Assembly (NCBI RefSeq): GCF_036647415.1
Contig: NZ_JAVXKG010000013.1
Coordinates: 1-64,000, forward strand
Direction of reading: 5' to 3'
DNA length: 64,000 nt
Source: Empedobacter sp036647415
GTDB lineage: Bacteria; Bacteroidota; Bacteroidia; Flavobacteriales; Weeksellaceae
Each line of letters begins with the position of its first letter. The stretch's first letter is position 1. Below are positions 17,601 to 26,267 of the stretch, one piece after another. The position numbers were made by a program, and so were the translations under genes. The notes below the pieces were generated by a model. The model searched no databases. It was not told the DNA's origin and saw only the letters and a list, made by a program, of their open reading frames with translations.

Positions 17601-17640
17601 AAAAGCTTTAATCATAACGATTAAAGCTTTTTTGTTTTTA
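17601..17640 (+). terminator. rho-independent terminator after the tRNA-like 3' end
   Basis: 13-bp perfect stem (17601-17613 with 17619-17631, core AAAGCTTTAATC), 5-nt loop, then TTTGTTTTT. No complete gene precedes it on the plus strand, which suggests it once served a gene now interrupted by the element. Confidence 0.8.
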
Positions 17641-17821
17641 TATACTTTCTCATTACTGTTATTACTTAATATTTTATCTATGCAAGCATAGGATTTTAAT
17701 TATGAATAGCTTAACGTCTTTTTAGGATTAAATAACATTTTGTTTATTTAATTTTGCCATGTTAATATTTAGAGAGTAATTTCTTACGTATTAACCTACT
17801 ACTAAAATTTACTTACTGTGT

Positions 17822-17842
17822 GAGCAATCTGTTCGATTGTTC
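17822..17842 (+). promoter_or_regulatory. hairpin in the leader of the secreted-paralogue operon
   Basis: 8-bp stem with one G-U pair (GAGCAATC/GATTGTTC) and a 5-nt loop, without a following T run, about 66 nt before the first ATG. It could be an RNA structure or a binding site for a dimeric regulator. Its function is unknown. Confidence 0.3.
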
Positions 17843-17907
17843 GAATTCTTAACTATTGTTATATGAATTTTTGGTTCTTTATGTATAAAGACTTAAGGAA
17901 ATATTAA

Positions 17908-18576
17908 ATGATGATGAAGAATAATTTTATTTTATTAAGCTGTTTTGTATTCTTTTCAGGAATATTGTCAGCTCAAGTCGGTATTAATACCGATAATCCG
18001 AAACGAACCTTAGATGTCGAAGGTAATCTACGTGTTAGAGAACTTGCTGATAAATCGCAAACACCAAGTTATAATAAGATTCTTGTTGTAAATCCGGATG
18101 GTAATATTGATTATATTAATAAGCAAGATTTACAGCCCGTTAAAGATGAGTTTACAGCAGATAAACAAGTCTTAAATAACATATATAGTACAACTTCAGG
18201 GAAAGCCGATGATAGTAAATTTGTGTCTTGTGGAAAGTTTGACTTTGCTTTTAGAAATAGCGGTTCTAATATAAATATCCAATATAGATTGAAATCTACG
18301 CCAGCTAGTGATGTGACGGTTTATATAACATTAGAACAAAATTATAATGAAAATGGGTATCAGTTTCAGGTGCCTTCTACAGGAAAAACATTTACATCAA
18401 CAACGAATAAATTTACAGATTTACCAACTTTTGGAGCCAATATAGCGAATTCAGAACTTAATGTTTTGTATTTATTATACCCTGGAGAGTCTGATTTATA
18501 CCGACTAACATTTTATAGATTACAACAAACTACTCCAGCAACAAATGACTTTGTAACTGTTTGTGAAAAATTTTAG
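17908..18576 (+). CDS. secreted protein of a tandem paralogue family, copy 1
   Basis: 222 aa. A signal peptide ends at about residue 24 (GILSAQ). The mature N-terminus is VGINTDNPKRTLDVEGNLRV, a pattern common in Flavobacteriia secreted and tail-fibre-like proteins. The mature protein has exactly two cysteines, one in VSCGKF and one in VCEKF at the very C-terminus. Both are conserved in the two following paralogues and may pair. Just before the C-terminus the motif PGESDLYRLTF is also shared. Three consecutive ATG codons open the gene and the first is used here. The function is unknown. The protein is probably cell-surface or periplasmic. Confidence 0.75.
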   Translation: MMMKNNFILLSCFVFFSGILSAQVGINTDNPKRTLDVEGNLRVRELADKSQTPSYNKILVVNPDGNIDYINKQDLQPVKDEFTADKQVLNNIYSTTSGKADDSKFVSCGKFDFAFRNSGSNINIQYRLKSTPASDVTVYITLEQNYNENGYQFQVPSTGKTFTSTTNKFTDLPTFGANIANSELNVLYLLYPGESDLYRLTFYRLQQTTPATNDFVTVCEKF

Positions 18577-18580
18577 AAAA

Positions 18581-19231
18581 ATGAAAAAATACATTACCTC
18601 AATAGTTTTAACTATTTCTACTCTTATGTTTGCGCAAGTGGGAATTGGTACGGAAACTCCAACAAGATTACTTGATATTAATGGAAATTTACGTGTTACA
18701 AATTTAGAAAACAAAACAAATTCTACAGATCATAAGTATGTTTTGGCAGCTGATGATAATAATAATATAGATAAAGTAAGTATTCCTGCAATAATAGAAG
18801 ATGCAACAAAGCAAGTTCAGATTGTAAAAAATATTTATAATGCTACAACGACTGATAATACACGAATTGTAGAATGTGGAAAATTAAGTTTTCGATTAGA
18901 AAATTCTAAAATTTTCATGAAACTTAATGATCAACCAGCATCTGCAATTTCATTTGTATATGGTGGTAAAAGATGGGGAGCAATAAGTTCATCAACCACT
19001 ACAGGATATAGTTATTCTAATCTTAACTTAAATTTTACAACAACAGATTGGAGTACATATAAAAATATTGATACAAATTTTACTCTAAGACAAGGCGCTT
19101 TTGTAAACTATCATTTTATTATACCTGGAGATGGCGATATGTACAGAATTACAGCTTCACAATTGAAAAATGATAATACAAAATCTAACTATAGTTTAAT
19201 CTGCGAACGATTTTATAAAACAGAAGAATAA
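18581..19231 (+). CDS. secreted protein of a tandem paralogue family, copy 2
   Basis: 216 aa from the ATG at 18581, 4 nt after the stop of copy 1 (a GTG at 18563 would overlap copy 1). Signal peptide, then VGIGTETPTRLLDINGNLRV at the mature start. The two conserved cysteines are in VECGKL and LICERF, with PGDGDMYRIT before the end. It differs from its neighbours in the middle (about residues 110-180), where the sequence is Ser/Thr-rich. Its stop overlaps the ATG of copy 3 (TAATG), so the genes are translationally coupled. Confidence 0.75.
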   Translation: MKKYITSIVLTISTLMFAQVGIGTETPTRLLDINGNLRVTNLENKTNSTDHKYVLAADDNNNIDKVSIPAIIEDATKQVQIVKNIYNATTTDNTRIVECGKLSFRLENSKIFMKLNDQPASAISFVYGGKRWGAISSSTTTGYSYSNLNLNFTTTDWSTYKNIDTNFTLRQGAFVNYHFIIPGDGDMYRITASQLKNDNTKSNYSLICERFYKTEE

Positions 19232-19845
19232 TGAAAATATATATAACCTTAATCCTTAATTTATTTACGATAATATTTCTCAACGCTCAAGTTGGTATAA
19301 ATACAAATCAACCAACACGCGCATTAGACGTGAATGGAGATTTGAGAATTCGAGAATTAAAACTGGTTAATAAAGATGCGAATTATAACAATATTGTTGT
19401 TGTAAATCAAGATGGAGAGGTGGAGAAGTACGATAAAATAGAAATTACAAATGCTATTTCAGATCTTACTGTGGAAACAAAAGAATTATATTTCGCAACG
19501 ACTCCAGACGGAACGAAAATAGTACCATGTGGTAAATTTAATTTTAGATTTTCTAGCTCAACAATTCCAGAAATTGCACCAATTTCAGATTTAGCAGCGT
19601 CTACACCAGTTTATTTTATGAGAATTAGAAAATATGAATCTAATCAAAGAGCGGTAACACAGGGAAATACAACGATAAAAAATTCTAAAACATTTTCTGT
19701 TTTAGATAGAGAATATAAATTAGATCAAGTAAGTGAATACAATATAAGCTATCCAGGAGATAATAATTTGTATCGCGTGATTTTTTTAGCACGAAAAATG
19801 ACAACTACAACAAATAGTTATTCTATTGTTTGTGAAAAATTCTAA
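19231..19845 (+). CDS. secreted protein of a tandem paralogue family, copy 3
   Basis: 204 aa. Signal peptide ending near LNAQ, then VGINTNQPTRALDVNGDLRI, cysteines in VPCGKF and IVCEKF, and PGDNNLYRVIF near the end. It is the last gene of the three-gene operon and is followed directly by a terminator. The order of conserved blocks is identical to copies 1 and 2, so the operon arose by tandem duplication followed by divergence of the central part. Confidence 0.75.
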   Translation: MKIYITLILNLFTIIFLNAQVGINTNQPTRALDVNGDLRIRELKLVNKDANYNNIVVVNQDGEVEKYDKIEITNAISDLTVETKELYFATTPDGTKIVPCGKFNFRFSSSTIPEIAPISDLAASTPVYFMRIRKYESNQRAVTQGNTTIKNSKTFSVLDREYKLDQVSEYNISYPGDNNLYRVIFLARKMTTTTNSYSIVCEKF

Positions 19846-19847
19846 AT

Positions 19848-19882
19848 AAAAAAGTCTTCAATATTTATTGAAGACTTTTTTG
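19848..19882 (+). terminator. terminator of the secreted-paralogue operon
   Basis: About 14-bp stem (AAAAAAGTCTTCAA with its complement) and a T run, 3 nt after the last stop codon. Confidence 0.85.
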
Positions 19883-19977
19883 TAACTATTTTAACTATAC
19901 ACTACTCAGAGGTAGTTATTACAAATGCAAAATGAGATAAGTTTAATTTTTTTTAAATAAGTACAAAAGAATTTGGT

Positions 19978-20112
19978 TTAGCGATTGATAAAACGTAGTA
20001 TGATTAATGCTACAATTACAATCACAATAGAAACAATAATAATATCTTTGATATTAATGGTTTTCGAACCAAATCCAACCTTTTTTGTTTTACTTATTTT
20101 CCTCGAATGCAT
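19978..20112 (-). CDS. small single-pass membrane protein (44 aa)
   Basis: A 44-codon frame with a basic N-terminus (MHSRKISKTKKVGFGSK) followed by one hydrophobic helix (DIIIVSIVIVIVALIILRF) and a short basic end. This topology is typical of real small membrane proteins. A perfect TATATTTG -7 box lies 21 nt before the ATG. It sits alone in a gap of about 430 bp between convergent terminators. The function is unknown, and it is short enough to be missed by gene callers. Confidence 0.55.
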   Translation of the reverse strand: MHSRKISKTKKVGFGSKTINIKDIIIVSIVIVIVALIILRFINR

Positions 20113-20133
20113 AAGTAGGGATTTATATTTAAG

Positions 20134-20141
20134 CAAATATA
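20134..20141 (-). promoter_or_regulatory. -7 box (TATATTTG) of the 44-aa gene
   Basis: Exact TAnnTTTG match on the minus strand, 21 nt before the ATG at 20112. Confidence 0.45.
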
Positions 20142-20246
20142 AATGAATTTTTGAAATATATTTTTTATTTTTATTGAAAGTAACATTTTGTTAATGAGAA
20201 AATTAAGTATATGCTATTTGGGTTTATAGATTTGATGTGATAAATA

Positions 20247-20281
20247 ATAAAAAAGTCCAATCTTTTTGAGATTGAACTTTT
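20247..20281 (-). terminator. terminator of the mannosyltransferase/DUF4296 operon
   Basis: 12-bp stem with one G-U pair (20252-20263 with 20269-20280) and a T-rich tail on the minus strand, beginning at the stop codon of the DUF4296 gene. Confidence 0.75.
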
Positions 20282-20672
20282 ATTCTTTTTTAAGATCTTC
20301 GAGATTATTTGTCTGATTTTTTTGACGCTCTTTTTCTTCTTTGGAGTATTGATCTTCTAATTTCACCTTTACTTCATCCAACATTTTTTTAAATTTTTCT
20401 GGATTCATTGCGTAATACTTATAACTTTCCTCAAAAGTATGAAACGTAATATCATAAGCTTTCATAATATCAACAGCATCCTTTGCAAAATTCAAATTTT
20501 GATCTTCATTTTGAGTAGGAAACATAGATAAACCTTGTTGACTGATGTACAAATCAGTCATAATATCAATCATTTCAGATTTACTTATCAAGTTCTTTGG
20601 TTTATCGTAGTTTTTAGAAGTACAACTATAAAAACCTACAAGTAGAACGAAAATTAGAACGAGTTTTTTCAT
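20280..20672 (-). CDS. DUF4296 family lipoprotein
   Basis: 130 aa. A lipoprotein signal peptide has the lipobox cysteine at residue 17 (VGFYSCTS). The body matches the Bacteroidota DUF4296 pattern: ISKSEMIDIMTDLYISQQ near the start and FEESYKYYAMNPEKF in the middle, ending in a charged helix. The function is unknown. It overlaps the end of the mannosyltransferase gene by 4 nt (ATGA), so the two are co-translated. Confidence 0.85.
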   Translation of the reverse strand: MKKLVLIFVLLVGFYSCTSKNYDKPKNLISKSEMIDIMTDLYISQQGLSMFPTQNEDQNLNFAKDAVDIMKAYDITFHTFEESYKYYAMNPEKFKKMLDEVKVKLEDQYSKEEKERQKNQTNNLEDLKKE

Positions 20673-21391
20673 AATTTACCAAACATATTTCTTAAACGTA
20701 AAGATATAACGCCAAAAACAGCTTCACCAATTATATCTGAACTAATTTTTGATTCGCCCAAAGTTCTATCTGTAAAAATAATTGGAACCTCTTTCAATTT
20801 AAACTTTTTTATCCACGTTTTGTATTTCATTTCAATCTGAAAACCATAACCTTTAAACTGAATTTTATCTAAATCTAATGTCGATAATACATTTGCACGA
20901 TAACCTACAAAACCAGCTGTCGCATCATGTACAGGTAAATTTGTAATAATCCTAACGTATTTAGATGCAAAATATGACATTAAAACGCGATTCATTGGCC
21001 AGTTTACGACATTAACTCCGTTAGAATAACGAGAGCCAATTGCTAAATCTGCCCCATCAAACAATGCTTGATATAATCGTGGTAAATCTTTTGGATTGTG
21101 AGAAAAATCGGCATCCATTTCAAATATATATTCAAAATTATTCGCCAAAGCCCATTTGAAACCATGCACATAAGCTCGGCCTAAACCATCCTTTGTTGTA
21201 CGAACTTCTAAATGTAAACGGCCGTTAAATTCAGGAATCAAACGTTTTACAATATCATTTGTTCCATCAGGAGAACTATCATCAACAATCAAAACATCAA
21301 ACGCTTCATCTACAGATAAAGCGGCGCGTATAATGGCTTCGATATTCTCTTTTTCGTTATAGGTCGGGATGATGACTAATTTGTCCGACAT
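20669..21391 (-). CDS. polyprenol monophosphomannose synthase (GT2)
   Basis: 240 aa, full length for the DPM1-like family. GT-A glycosyltransferase features: IIPTYNEKENI at the start, the nucleotide-binding VDDSSPDGT, the metal-binding EMDADFSH, and RYSNG. There is no C-terminal membrane domain, as in the stand-alone bacterial enzymes. It transfers mannose from GDP-mannose to undecaprenyl-type phosphate at the inner membrane, supplying a donor for extracytoplasmic glycosylation (family knowledge). It is the first gene of a pair with the DUF4296 lipoprotein. Confidence 0.9.
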   Translation of the reverse strand: MSDKLVIIPTYNEKENIEAIIRAALSVDEAFDVLIVDDSSPDGTNDIVKRLIPEFNGRLHLEVRTTKDGLGRAYVHGFKWALANNFEYIFEMDADFSHNPKDLPRLYQALFDGADLAIGSRYSNGVNVVNWPMNRVLMSYFASKYVRIITNLPVHDATAGFVGYRANVLSTLDLDKIQFKGYGFQIEMKYKTWIKKFKLKEVPIIFTDRTLGESKISSDIIGEAVFGVISLRLRNMFGKL

Positions 21392-21441
21392 AATTTTTGT
21401 TTTGTGGGCATAAAGATAGTTATAAGATTGTTAGTCTTTTG

Positions 21442-21449
21442 TATTTTTG
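21442..21449 (+). promoter_or_regulatory. -7 box (TATTTTTG) upstream of the DUF4271 gene
   Basis: TAnnTTTG match 8 nt before the ATG at 21458. The short distance would give a nearly leaderless mRNA, so the assignment is tentative. Confidence 0.3.
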
Positions 21450-21457
21450 AAAAAATT

Positions 21458-22132
21458 ATGAAAACAGACGACTTAATTTCGATAGGAAAAAATACACTTG
21501 GTAATGATATTGTACTTATCATACTGACTGTATGTTTGTTATTGGTGTGCGCTGCAAAATACTTGTTTGCAAAGAATTTTAAGACACTTAATAATAAAAC
21601 GGAATACATGAGTTTTACGGACGACAATACAACTTTATTCAGTTTTATTGTAAATGGAGTTACGGTTTTGTTAATCAGTATTCTCTTGGTTTCGTATTTT
21701 AACATCTCTTATAATCATTTTGATAATTTTAGATTTAGTTATCTTTCTCGTGTTGGTATTACGTTTAGTATCATCAGTATAATAATGCTTTTTAGGTTGC
21801 TGATAGAGGTTACTTTTTACCGTGTTTTTTACGAATCAAGCTCAGTTTCGTATTTTATGAAAAGTTCAAGTTTTGTAAATGCAAAAAATGTTTTGCTTTT
21901 ACTAGTTATTTGTTTTCTATTCTTTTACACGACTCTTAATAAAGAATATTTATTAATTGTAGGGTTTATTTTGTTGTTTATGAATAGAATATGGGAAATT
22001 TATCATATTTACACCAAACAAATTAGTGACAATAAATCAATTTGGTATTATAATATTTTGTACCTTTGCACCCTAGAAATTTTACCTATTATGGTTTTAG
22101 CAAAACTTTTAATTATAGGTAAAGTAATCTAA
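21458..22132 (+). CDS. DUF4271 integral membrane protein
   Basis: 224 aa from the ATG at 21458 (a GTG-started extension to 21404 is less likely). About six hydrophobic segments are spread over the whole length, beginning with IVLIILTVCLLLVCAAKYLF. It matches the Bacteroidota DUF4271 family, which usually lies directly upstream of hemD, as here (7 nt gap). The function is unknown. The stable linkage to hemD suggests co-expression with haem synthesis. Confidence 0.85.
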   Translation: MKTDDLISIGKNTLGNDIVLIILTVCLLLVCAAKYLFAKNFKTLNNKTEYMSFTDDNTTLFSFIVNGVTVLLISILLVSYFNISYNHFDNFRFSYLSRVGITFSIISIIMLFRLLIEVTFYRVFYESSSVSYFMKSSSFVNAKNVLLLLVICFLFFYTTLNKEYLLIVGFILLFMNRIWEIYHIYTKQISDNKSIWYYNILYLCTLEILPIMVLAKLLIIGKVI

Positions 22133-22139
22133 AATTACT

Positions 22140-22889
22140 ATGAAAGTTAAATCGATATTAGTATCACAACCCAAACCACAGGCAGAAAACTCGCCTTACT
22201 ACGAAATTGAAAAAAGAAATAAAATCAAGATTGATTTTAGACCTTTTATCCAAGTTGTCGGCATTGATGCAAAAGAAGTAAGATTGCAAAAAATTGACTT
22301 TACAAAAGCAACAGCTGTTATTTTTACAAGTCGAAATGCAATTGACCATTTCTTTCGTTTAGCAGAAGAATTAAGATTTACTGTGCCAGACACAATGAAG
22401 TATTTTTGTGAATCTGAAGCAATCGCTTTTTATTTACAAAAGTATATTGTGTATAGAAAACGTAAAATTTATATTGGCGAAAAAGTTTTTGCTGATATGG
22501 TTCCGTTATTCAAAAAACACAAGGAAGAAAATTTTATATTACCAGCATCAGATGTTTTAAAACCAGATGTACCAAAACTTTTGGACAGTTTGAACTTAAA
22601 TTGGCAAAAAGCAACATTGTTTAGAACAGTTTCTAGCGATTTGTCAGATTTATCAGATGTTAAGTATGATATTTTAGTGTTTTTTACACCTTCTGGAATA
22701 AAATCATTATTTGAAAACTTCCCGAAATTTGTACAAGAAAATACACGAATTGCCGTTTTCGGAAAATCTACTGTAGACCAAGCAAAAGAGATGGGATTAC
22801 GTGTAGATATTGAGGTGCCAACACCTCAAACTCCTTCGATGACAATGGCATTAGATAAATACGTAAAAGAAGCGAACAAATCTAAATAA
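22140..22889 (+). CDS. hemD: uroporphyrinogen-III synthase
   Basis: 249 aa. Bacteroidota-type HemD: VKSILVSQPKPQ at the start, a VIFTSRNAIDHFF motif near residue 65, and YDILVFFTPSGIKSLFENFP near residue 185, the typical two-lobed HemD pattern. It closes hydroxymethylbilane to uroporphyrinogen III in the cytoplasm, a step in haem and corrinoid precursor synthesis. The Bacteroidota proteins are divergent but recognisable. It lies 7 nt after the DUF4271 gene. Confidence 0.88.
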   Translation: MKVKSILVSQPKPQAENSPYYEIEKRNKIKIDFRPFIQVVGIDAKEVRLQKIDFTKATAVIFTSRNAIDHFFRLAEELRFTVPDTMKYFCESEAIAFYLQKYIVYRKRKIYIGEKVFADMVPLFKKHKEENFILPASDVLKPDVPKLLDSLNLNWQKATLFRTVSSDLSDLSDVKYDILVFFTPSGIKSLFENFPKFVQENTRIAVFGKSTVDQAKEMGLRVDIEVPTPQTPSMTMALDKYVKEANKSK

Positions 22890-22939
22890 GATTTTGTTTT
22901 AGCCTTCTCACGAATTAAAATTTTATGTAAATTGTAGAG

Positions 22940-24640
22940 ATGGAAAAAATATGGGAAATAAAACAACAACCCTCAAATGAAATAATTAGTAGATTACAAC
23001 AATCTCTTGACATTTCTGAGGCGCTTGCTATTTTATTAACCCAACGAGGAATTGGAAATTATGATCAAGCAAAATCATTTTTCAATCCATCTTTAGCCGA
23101 TTTACATGACCCTTTTTTGATGAAAGGAATGGCAGATGCCGTTTCTCGTATTAAAAATGCAATTGATGACCAAGAAAATATCTTAATATTTGGAGACTAC
23201 GATGTAGATGGAACGACTGCAGTAACACTTTTTTATGAGTTTCTGACTTCCATCTATTCGAAAGTCTCTTTTTATATTCCCGATAGAAATGCAGAAGGTT
23301 ACGGAATTTCTATTCAAAGTATAGATTTTGCAGCTGAAAATAATATAACGCTTGTTATTGCATTAGATTGTGGAATTAGAGCGCATAAACAAATAGATTA
23401 TGCAAACTCTAAGGGAATAGATTATATTATTTGCGACCACCATTTACCAGATAAATCAATTCCCAAAGCATACGCAGTTTTAGACCCCAAACAAAAAGGT
23501 TGCCGATATCCGTACAAGGAATTAAGCGGTTGTGGTGTTGGTTTTAAATTGGTACAAGCTTATATCGAGAAATTTAATCTTCCCAAAGAAAATATTTTAC
23601 CATTTTTAGATTTAGTAGCCGTAAGTATTGCAGCAGATATTGTTCCAATTACGGGTGAAAATCGTGTGTTAGCTTTTGAAGGTTTGAAACGATTAAATTC
23701 TGAGCCACGTTTGGCTTTTCAACACTTAATTCCGACCAATATCAAGAATAATGTCAATATCTCGAATGTAGTTTTTTCTATTGCTCCAAAAATTAATGCT
23801 GCAGGACGCATAAAACATGGCTCTGAAGCAGTTCGTTTTATGTTGAGTACAAATGAGGAAGATTGTAAACGTTATTTGAGTGATATAAATTTATTGAATA
23901 ATGAGCGTAAATTAATCGATATTGATATTACAGAAAGTGCTTTAAATCAATTAAATAAAATTGATGTTTCTGGAGATTTTTCAACAATTGTTTATGATCC
24001 AACTTGGAACAAAGGAGTTATAGGAATTGTTGCATCTCGTTTGGTCGATTTATATTATAAACCAACACTTGTTTTTACAAAAAATCACGAAGGAGAAATT
24101 GTCGGTTCGGCAAGATCTATTCAAGAATTTGATATACATACGGCGATAGAAAAAAATGCAAATTTGCTGACTCAGTTCGGTGGACACATGGCTGCCGCAG
24201 GTTTGGCAATGAAAGAAGAAAATTTTGAACAATTTAAAATTAACTTCGAGCAAACCGTAAAAGAAATGTCGAATGGACAACATTTTACACCTTTTATAGA
24301 GATTGATAAAGAGATTTCTTTTAACGATATGACGCGTTCTTTTTTAGAATCTGTGATGAGAATGGCGCCTTTTGGACCAGAAAATATGACGCCTGTTTTT
24401 ATATCGAGAAATTTAGTCGCAACAGATTTTCGTTTGGTTGGTAAAGAGCATGCACGTTTGTTTGTGCATCAAAATGATACACGTGTTACATTTCCTGCAA
24501 TAGGTTTTAAACTTGGAAAATTTGGTCCTCAATTAGAGAAAGGACAAATTTTCGAAATGGTTTATACAATCGGGATGAATTATTGGCAAGGAAAAGGAAC
24601 GTGGCAATTGAATATTAAGGATATTCGTTTTACGGATTAA
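22940..24640 (+). CDS. recJ: single-stranded-DNA-specific exonuclease RecJ
   Basis: 566 aa, normal length. DHH-family motifs: FGDYDVDGTTA (motif I, about residue 80), ALDCG (motif II), CDHHLP (motif III), then the DHHA1 domain with GFGGH-type sequence LTQFGGHMAAAGLAM and a C-terminal OB-fold. It is a Mn/Mg-dependent 5'-3' ssDNA exonuclease used in recombination and mismatch repair. Its stop codon overlaps that of the convergent rsmI gene. Confidence 0.95.
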   Translation: MEKIWEIKQQPSNEIISRLQQSLDISEALAILLTQRGIGNYDQAKSFFNPSLADLHDPFLMKGMADAVSRIKNAIDDQENILIFGDYDVDGTTAVTLFYEFLTSIYSKVSFYIPDRNAEGYGISIQSIDFAAENNITLVIALDCGIRAHKQIDYANSKGIDYIICDHHLPDKSIPKAYAVLDPKQKGCRYPYKELSGCGVGFKLVQAYIEKFNLPKENILPFLDLVAVSIAADIVPITGENRVLAFEGLKRLNSEPRLAFQHLIPTNIKNNVNISNVVFSIAPKINAAGRIKHGSEAVRFMLSTNEEDCKRYLSDINLLNNERKLIDIDITESALNQLNKIDVSGDFSTIVYDPTWNKGVIGIVASRLVDLYYKPTLVFTKNHEGEIVGSARSIQEFDIHTAIEKNANLLTQFGGHMAAAGLAMKEENFEQFKINFEQTVKEMSNGQHFTPFIEIDKEISFNDMTRSFLESVMRMAPFGPENMTPVFISRNLVATDFRLVGKEHARLFVHQNDTRVTFPAIGFKLGKFGPQLEKGQIFEMVYTIGMNYWQGKGTWQLNIKDIRFTD

Positions 24641-25311
24641 TGATTTCCTTCTACCACCAAAACCATTTCACCTTTTAAATTTCTTTTTTCGGCTATTTCG
24701 GCTAATTCAGTCAAAGTTCCACGTAATGTTTCTTCAAATTTTTTCGAGATTTCGCGTGATAAACTTCCACGTCTTTCAGCTCCAAAAGCTTCGGCTAAAT
24801 CTTTCAATGTTCGTCCAATTTTGTGTGGAGATTCGTAGAAAATCATTGTTTTCTTTTCTTCTACTAATGAATCTAATTTAGATTTTCTTCCCTTTTTTAC
24901 AGGTAAAAATCCAACAAATGTAAATTCGTTATTTGGTAATCCAGAAACGACTAATGCAGGCACAAAAGCAGTTGCACCAGGCAAACATTCTATCACAATA
25001 TTATTTGCAACACATTCTTTTGCTAATAAATAGCCAGGGTCAGAAATTCCAGGCGTTCCGGCATCTGTAATGATTGATATAATTTGACCTTCTCTTAATT
25101 GACGAATAATATCTTCTGTTGCTTGATGCTCGTTGTGCATGTGATAACTGCGCATTGGAGTAGAAATCTCGAAATGTTTCAGTAAAATACCACTATTTCG
25201 CGTGTCTTCTGCCAAAATCACATCTGATTCTTTTAGCACATCAACCGCTCTAAATGTCATATCTCCTAAATTTCCGATTGGCGTAGGTACCAAATATAAT
25301 TTTCCACTCAT
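24637..25311 (-). CDS. rsmI: 16S rRNA (cytidine-2'-O)-methyltransferase RsmI
   Basis: 224 aa. Tetrapyrrole-methylase-fold protein with LYLVPTPIGNLGDMTFRA at the start, AEDTRNSGILL, the ITDAGTPGISDPG loop and the EMVLVVEG end, all signatures of RsmI (YraL). It methylates C1402 of 16S rRNA with AdoMet. It is convergent with recJ, overlapping by the stop codons. No terminator is visible between the two genes. Confidence 0.95.
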   Translation of the reverse strand: MSGKLYLVPTPIGNLGDMTFRAVDVLKESDVILAEDTRNSGILLKHFEISTPMRSYHMHNEHQATEDIIRQLREGQIISIITDAGTPGISDPGYLLAKECVANNIVIECLPGATAFVPALVVSGLPNNEFTFVGFLPVKKGRKSKLDSLVEEKKTMIFYESPHKIGRTLKDLAEAFGAERRGSLSREISKKFEETLRGTLTELAEIAEKRNLKGEMVLVVEGNH

Positions 25312-25381
25312 GTGGTAAAGTTAAGAAGAATTGTTTTGAGATAAAATTTATCTATCTTTAATGTATTACACTAATATCATT

Positions 25382-26221
25382 ATGATGAAAAATAATCAAT
25401 TTCTTGGATTTATTTTACTCTTTTTTAATACTCTTAGTGTTTTTTCTCAAAAATTAAAAACAAATGATTCTCTTGCTATTTCTTATTTAGAAAAAGCATA
25501 TAGTTATTCATATTATAGTCCAAATTTTCAGAAATATTTAGATTCTGCAATATCAATAAAACCTCAAGAACCTTACTTTTGGCAACAGAAATCGATGCCA
25601 TTTTTTAAGCAAAGAAAATATGAAAAAGGAATGTCGTATCTAAATAGAGCGGTTGAATTGGATACTACTGGAGAATATTTGGAATATAGAGCATTCATAA
25701 AATGTATTTTTCAGAAAAATTATCAATCATCATTAGACGACTTTTTTAAATCTAAAGAAAAATACATGAATGGTTACGTAATGGATCATTCTTATAATTT
25801 CTATATTTCGTTGTCTTATTTACAGTTAGGAGATTTAGAGCAGGCAGAAAAGTATATTTTAAATTCTATTGAATATGAAGAAAAAAGCTTTGGTAAGAAT
25901 GGTGTAAATTATTTAGATTTGTTTTACTACGCAATAATTCTGATGGAAAAAGAAAGATATAATGAGGCTTTGATTATATTACAACAGGTTGTAGGGTTTT
26001 ACAATAAATTCTCAGATGCGATGTATTATATTGGATTTTGTCACTATCATTTAGGATATTATAAAACTTCTTTAGAATATTTTAATTTATCAAAAAAATT
26101 CTTAAAAGAAGGTTACTCTTTTACTGAAGCAAATTCTATTTATGAACCTTATCCTTATCAAATTTATATGCACAATATTGATGCTTTTATAAGTAGATTA
26201 AATAATTTTGGTTATAAATAA
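25382..26221 (+). CDS. secreted tetratricopeptide-repeat protein
   Basis: 279 aa from the ATG at 25382 (an ATG at 25361 adds seven residues). Signal peptide ending near LSVFSQ, then helical repeats of TPR type, clearest at AISIKPQEPYFWQQKSMPFFKQRKYEKG, YISLSYLQLGDLEQAEKYI and AMYYIGFCHYHLGYYKTSLEYF. It should lie in the periplasm as a protein-interaction scaffold. The partner is unknown. A terminator shared with the convergent DUF4252 gene follows it. Confidence 0.75.
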   Translation: MMKNNQFLGFILLFFNTLSVFSQKLKTNDSLAISYLEKAYSYSYYSPNFQKYLDSAISIKPQEPYFWQQKSMPFFKQRKYEKGMSYLNRAVELDTTGEYLEYRAFIKCIFQKNYQSSLDDFFKSKEKYMNGYVMDHSYNFYISLSYLQLGDLEQAEKYILNSIEYEEKSFGKNGVNYLDLFYYAIILMEKERYNEALIILQQVVGFYNKFSDAMYYIGFCHYHLGYYKTSLEYFNLSKKFLKEGYSFTEANSIYEPYPYQIYMHNIDAFISRLNNFGYK

Positions 26222-26234
26222 AAATAATTTCTAA

Positions 26235-26266
26235 GAAAAAAGCCAACTAAACAGCTGGCTTCTTTT
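26235..26266. terminator. bidirectional terminator
   Basis: Stem built on AAGCCAACT/AGCTGGCTT with A and T runs on either side, between convergent genes ending at 26221 and 26268. Confidence 0.65.
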
Positions 26267-26267
26267 A

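Larger units (their letters stand above)
17386..17907. other. intergenic boundary region: element end, terminator, long 5' leader
   Basis: About 520 bp without a gene. Next to the recombinase the word AGTCCGAC occurs twice (17427-17434 and 17438-17445), possibly recombinase-related sites. A tRNA-like 3' end and a terminator follow at 17577-17640. The rest is the leader of the secreted-protein operon, with a TAATTTTG box at 17749-17756 and a hairpin at 17822-17842. Confidence 0.45.
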
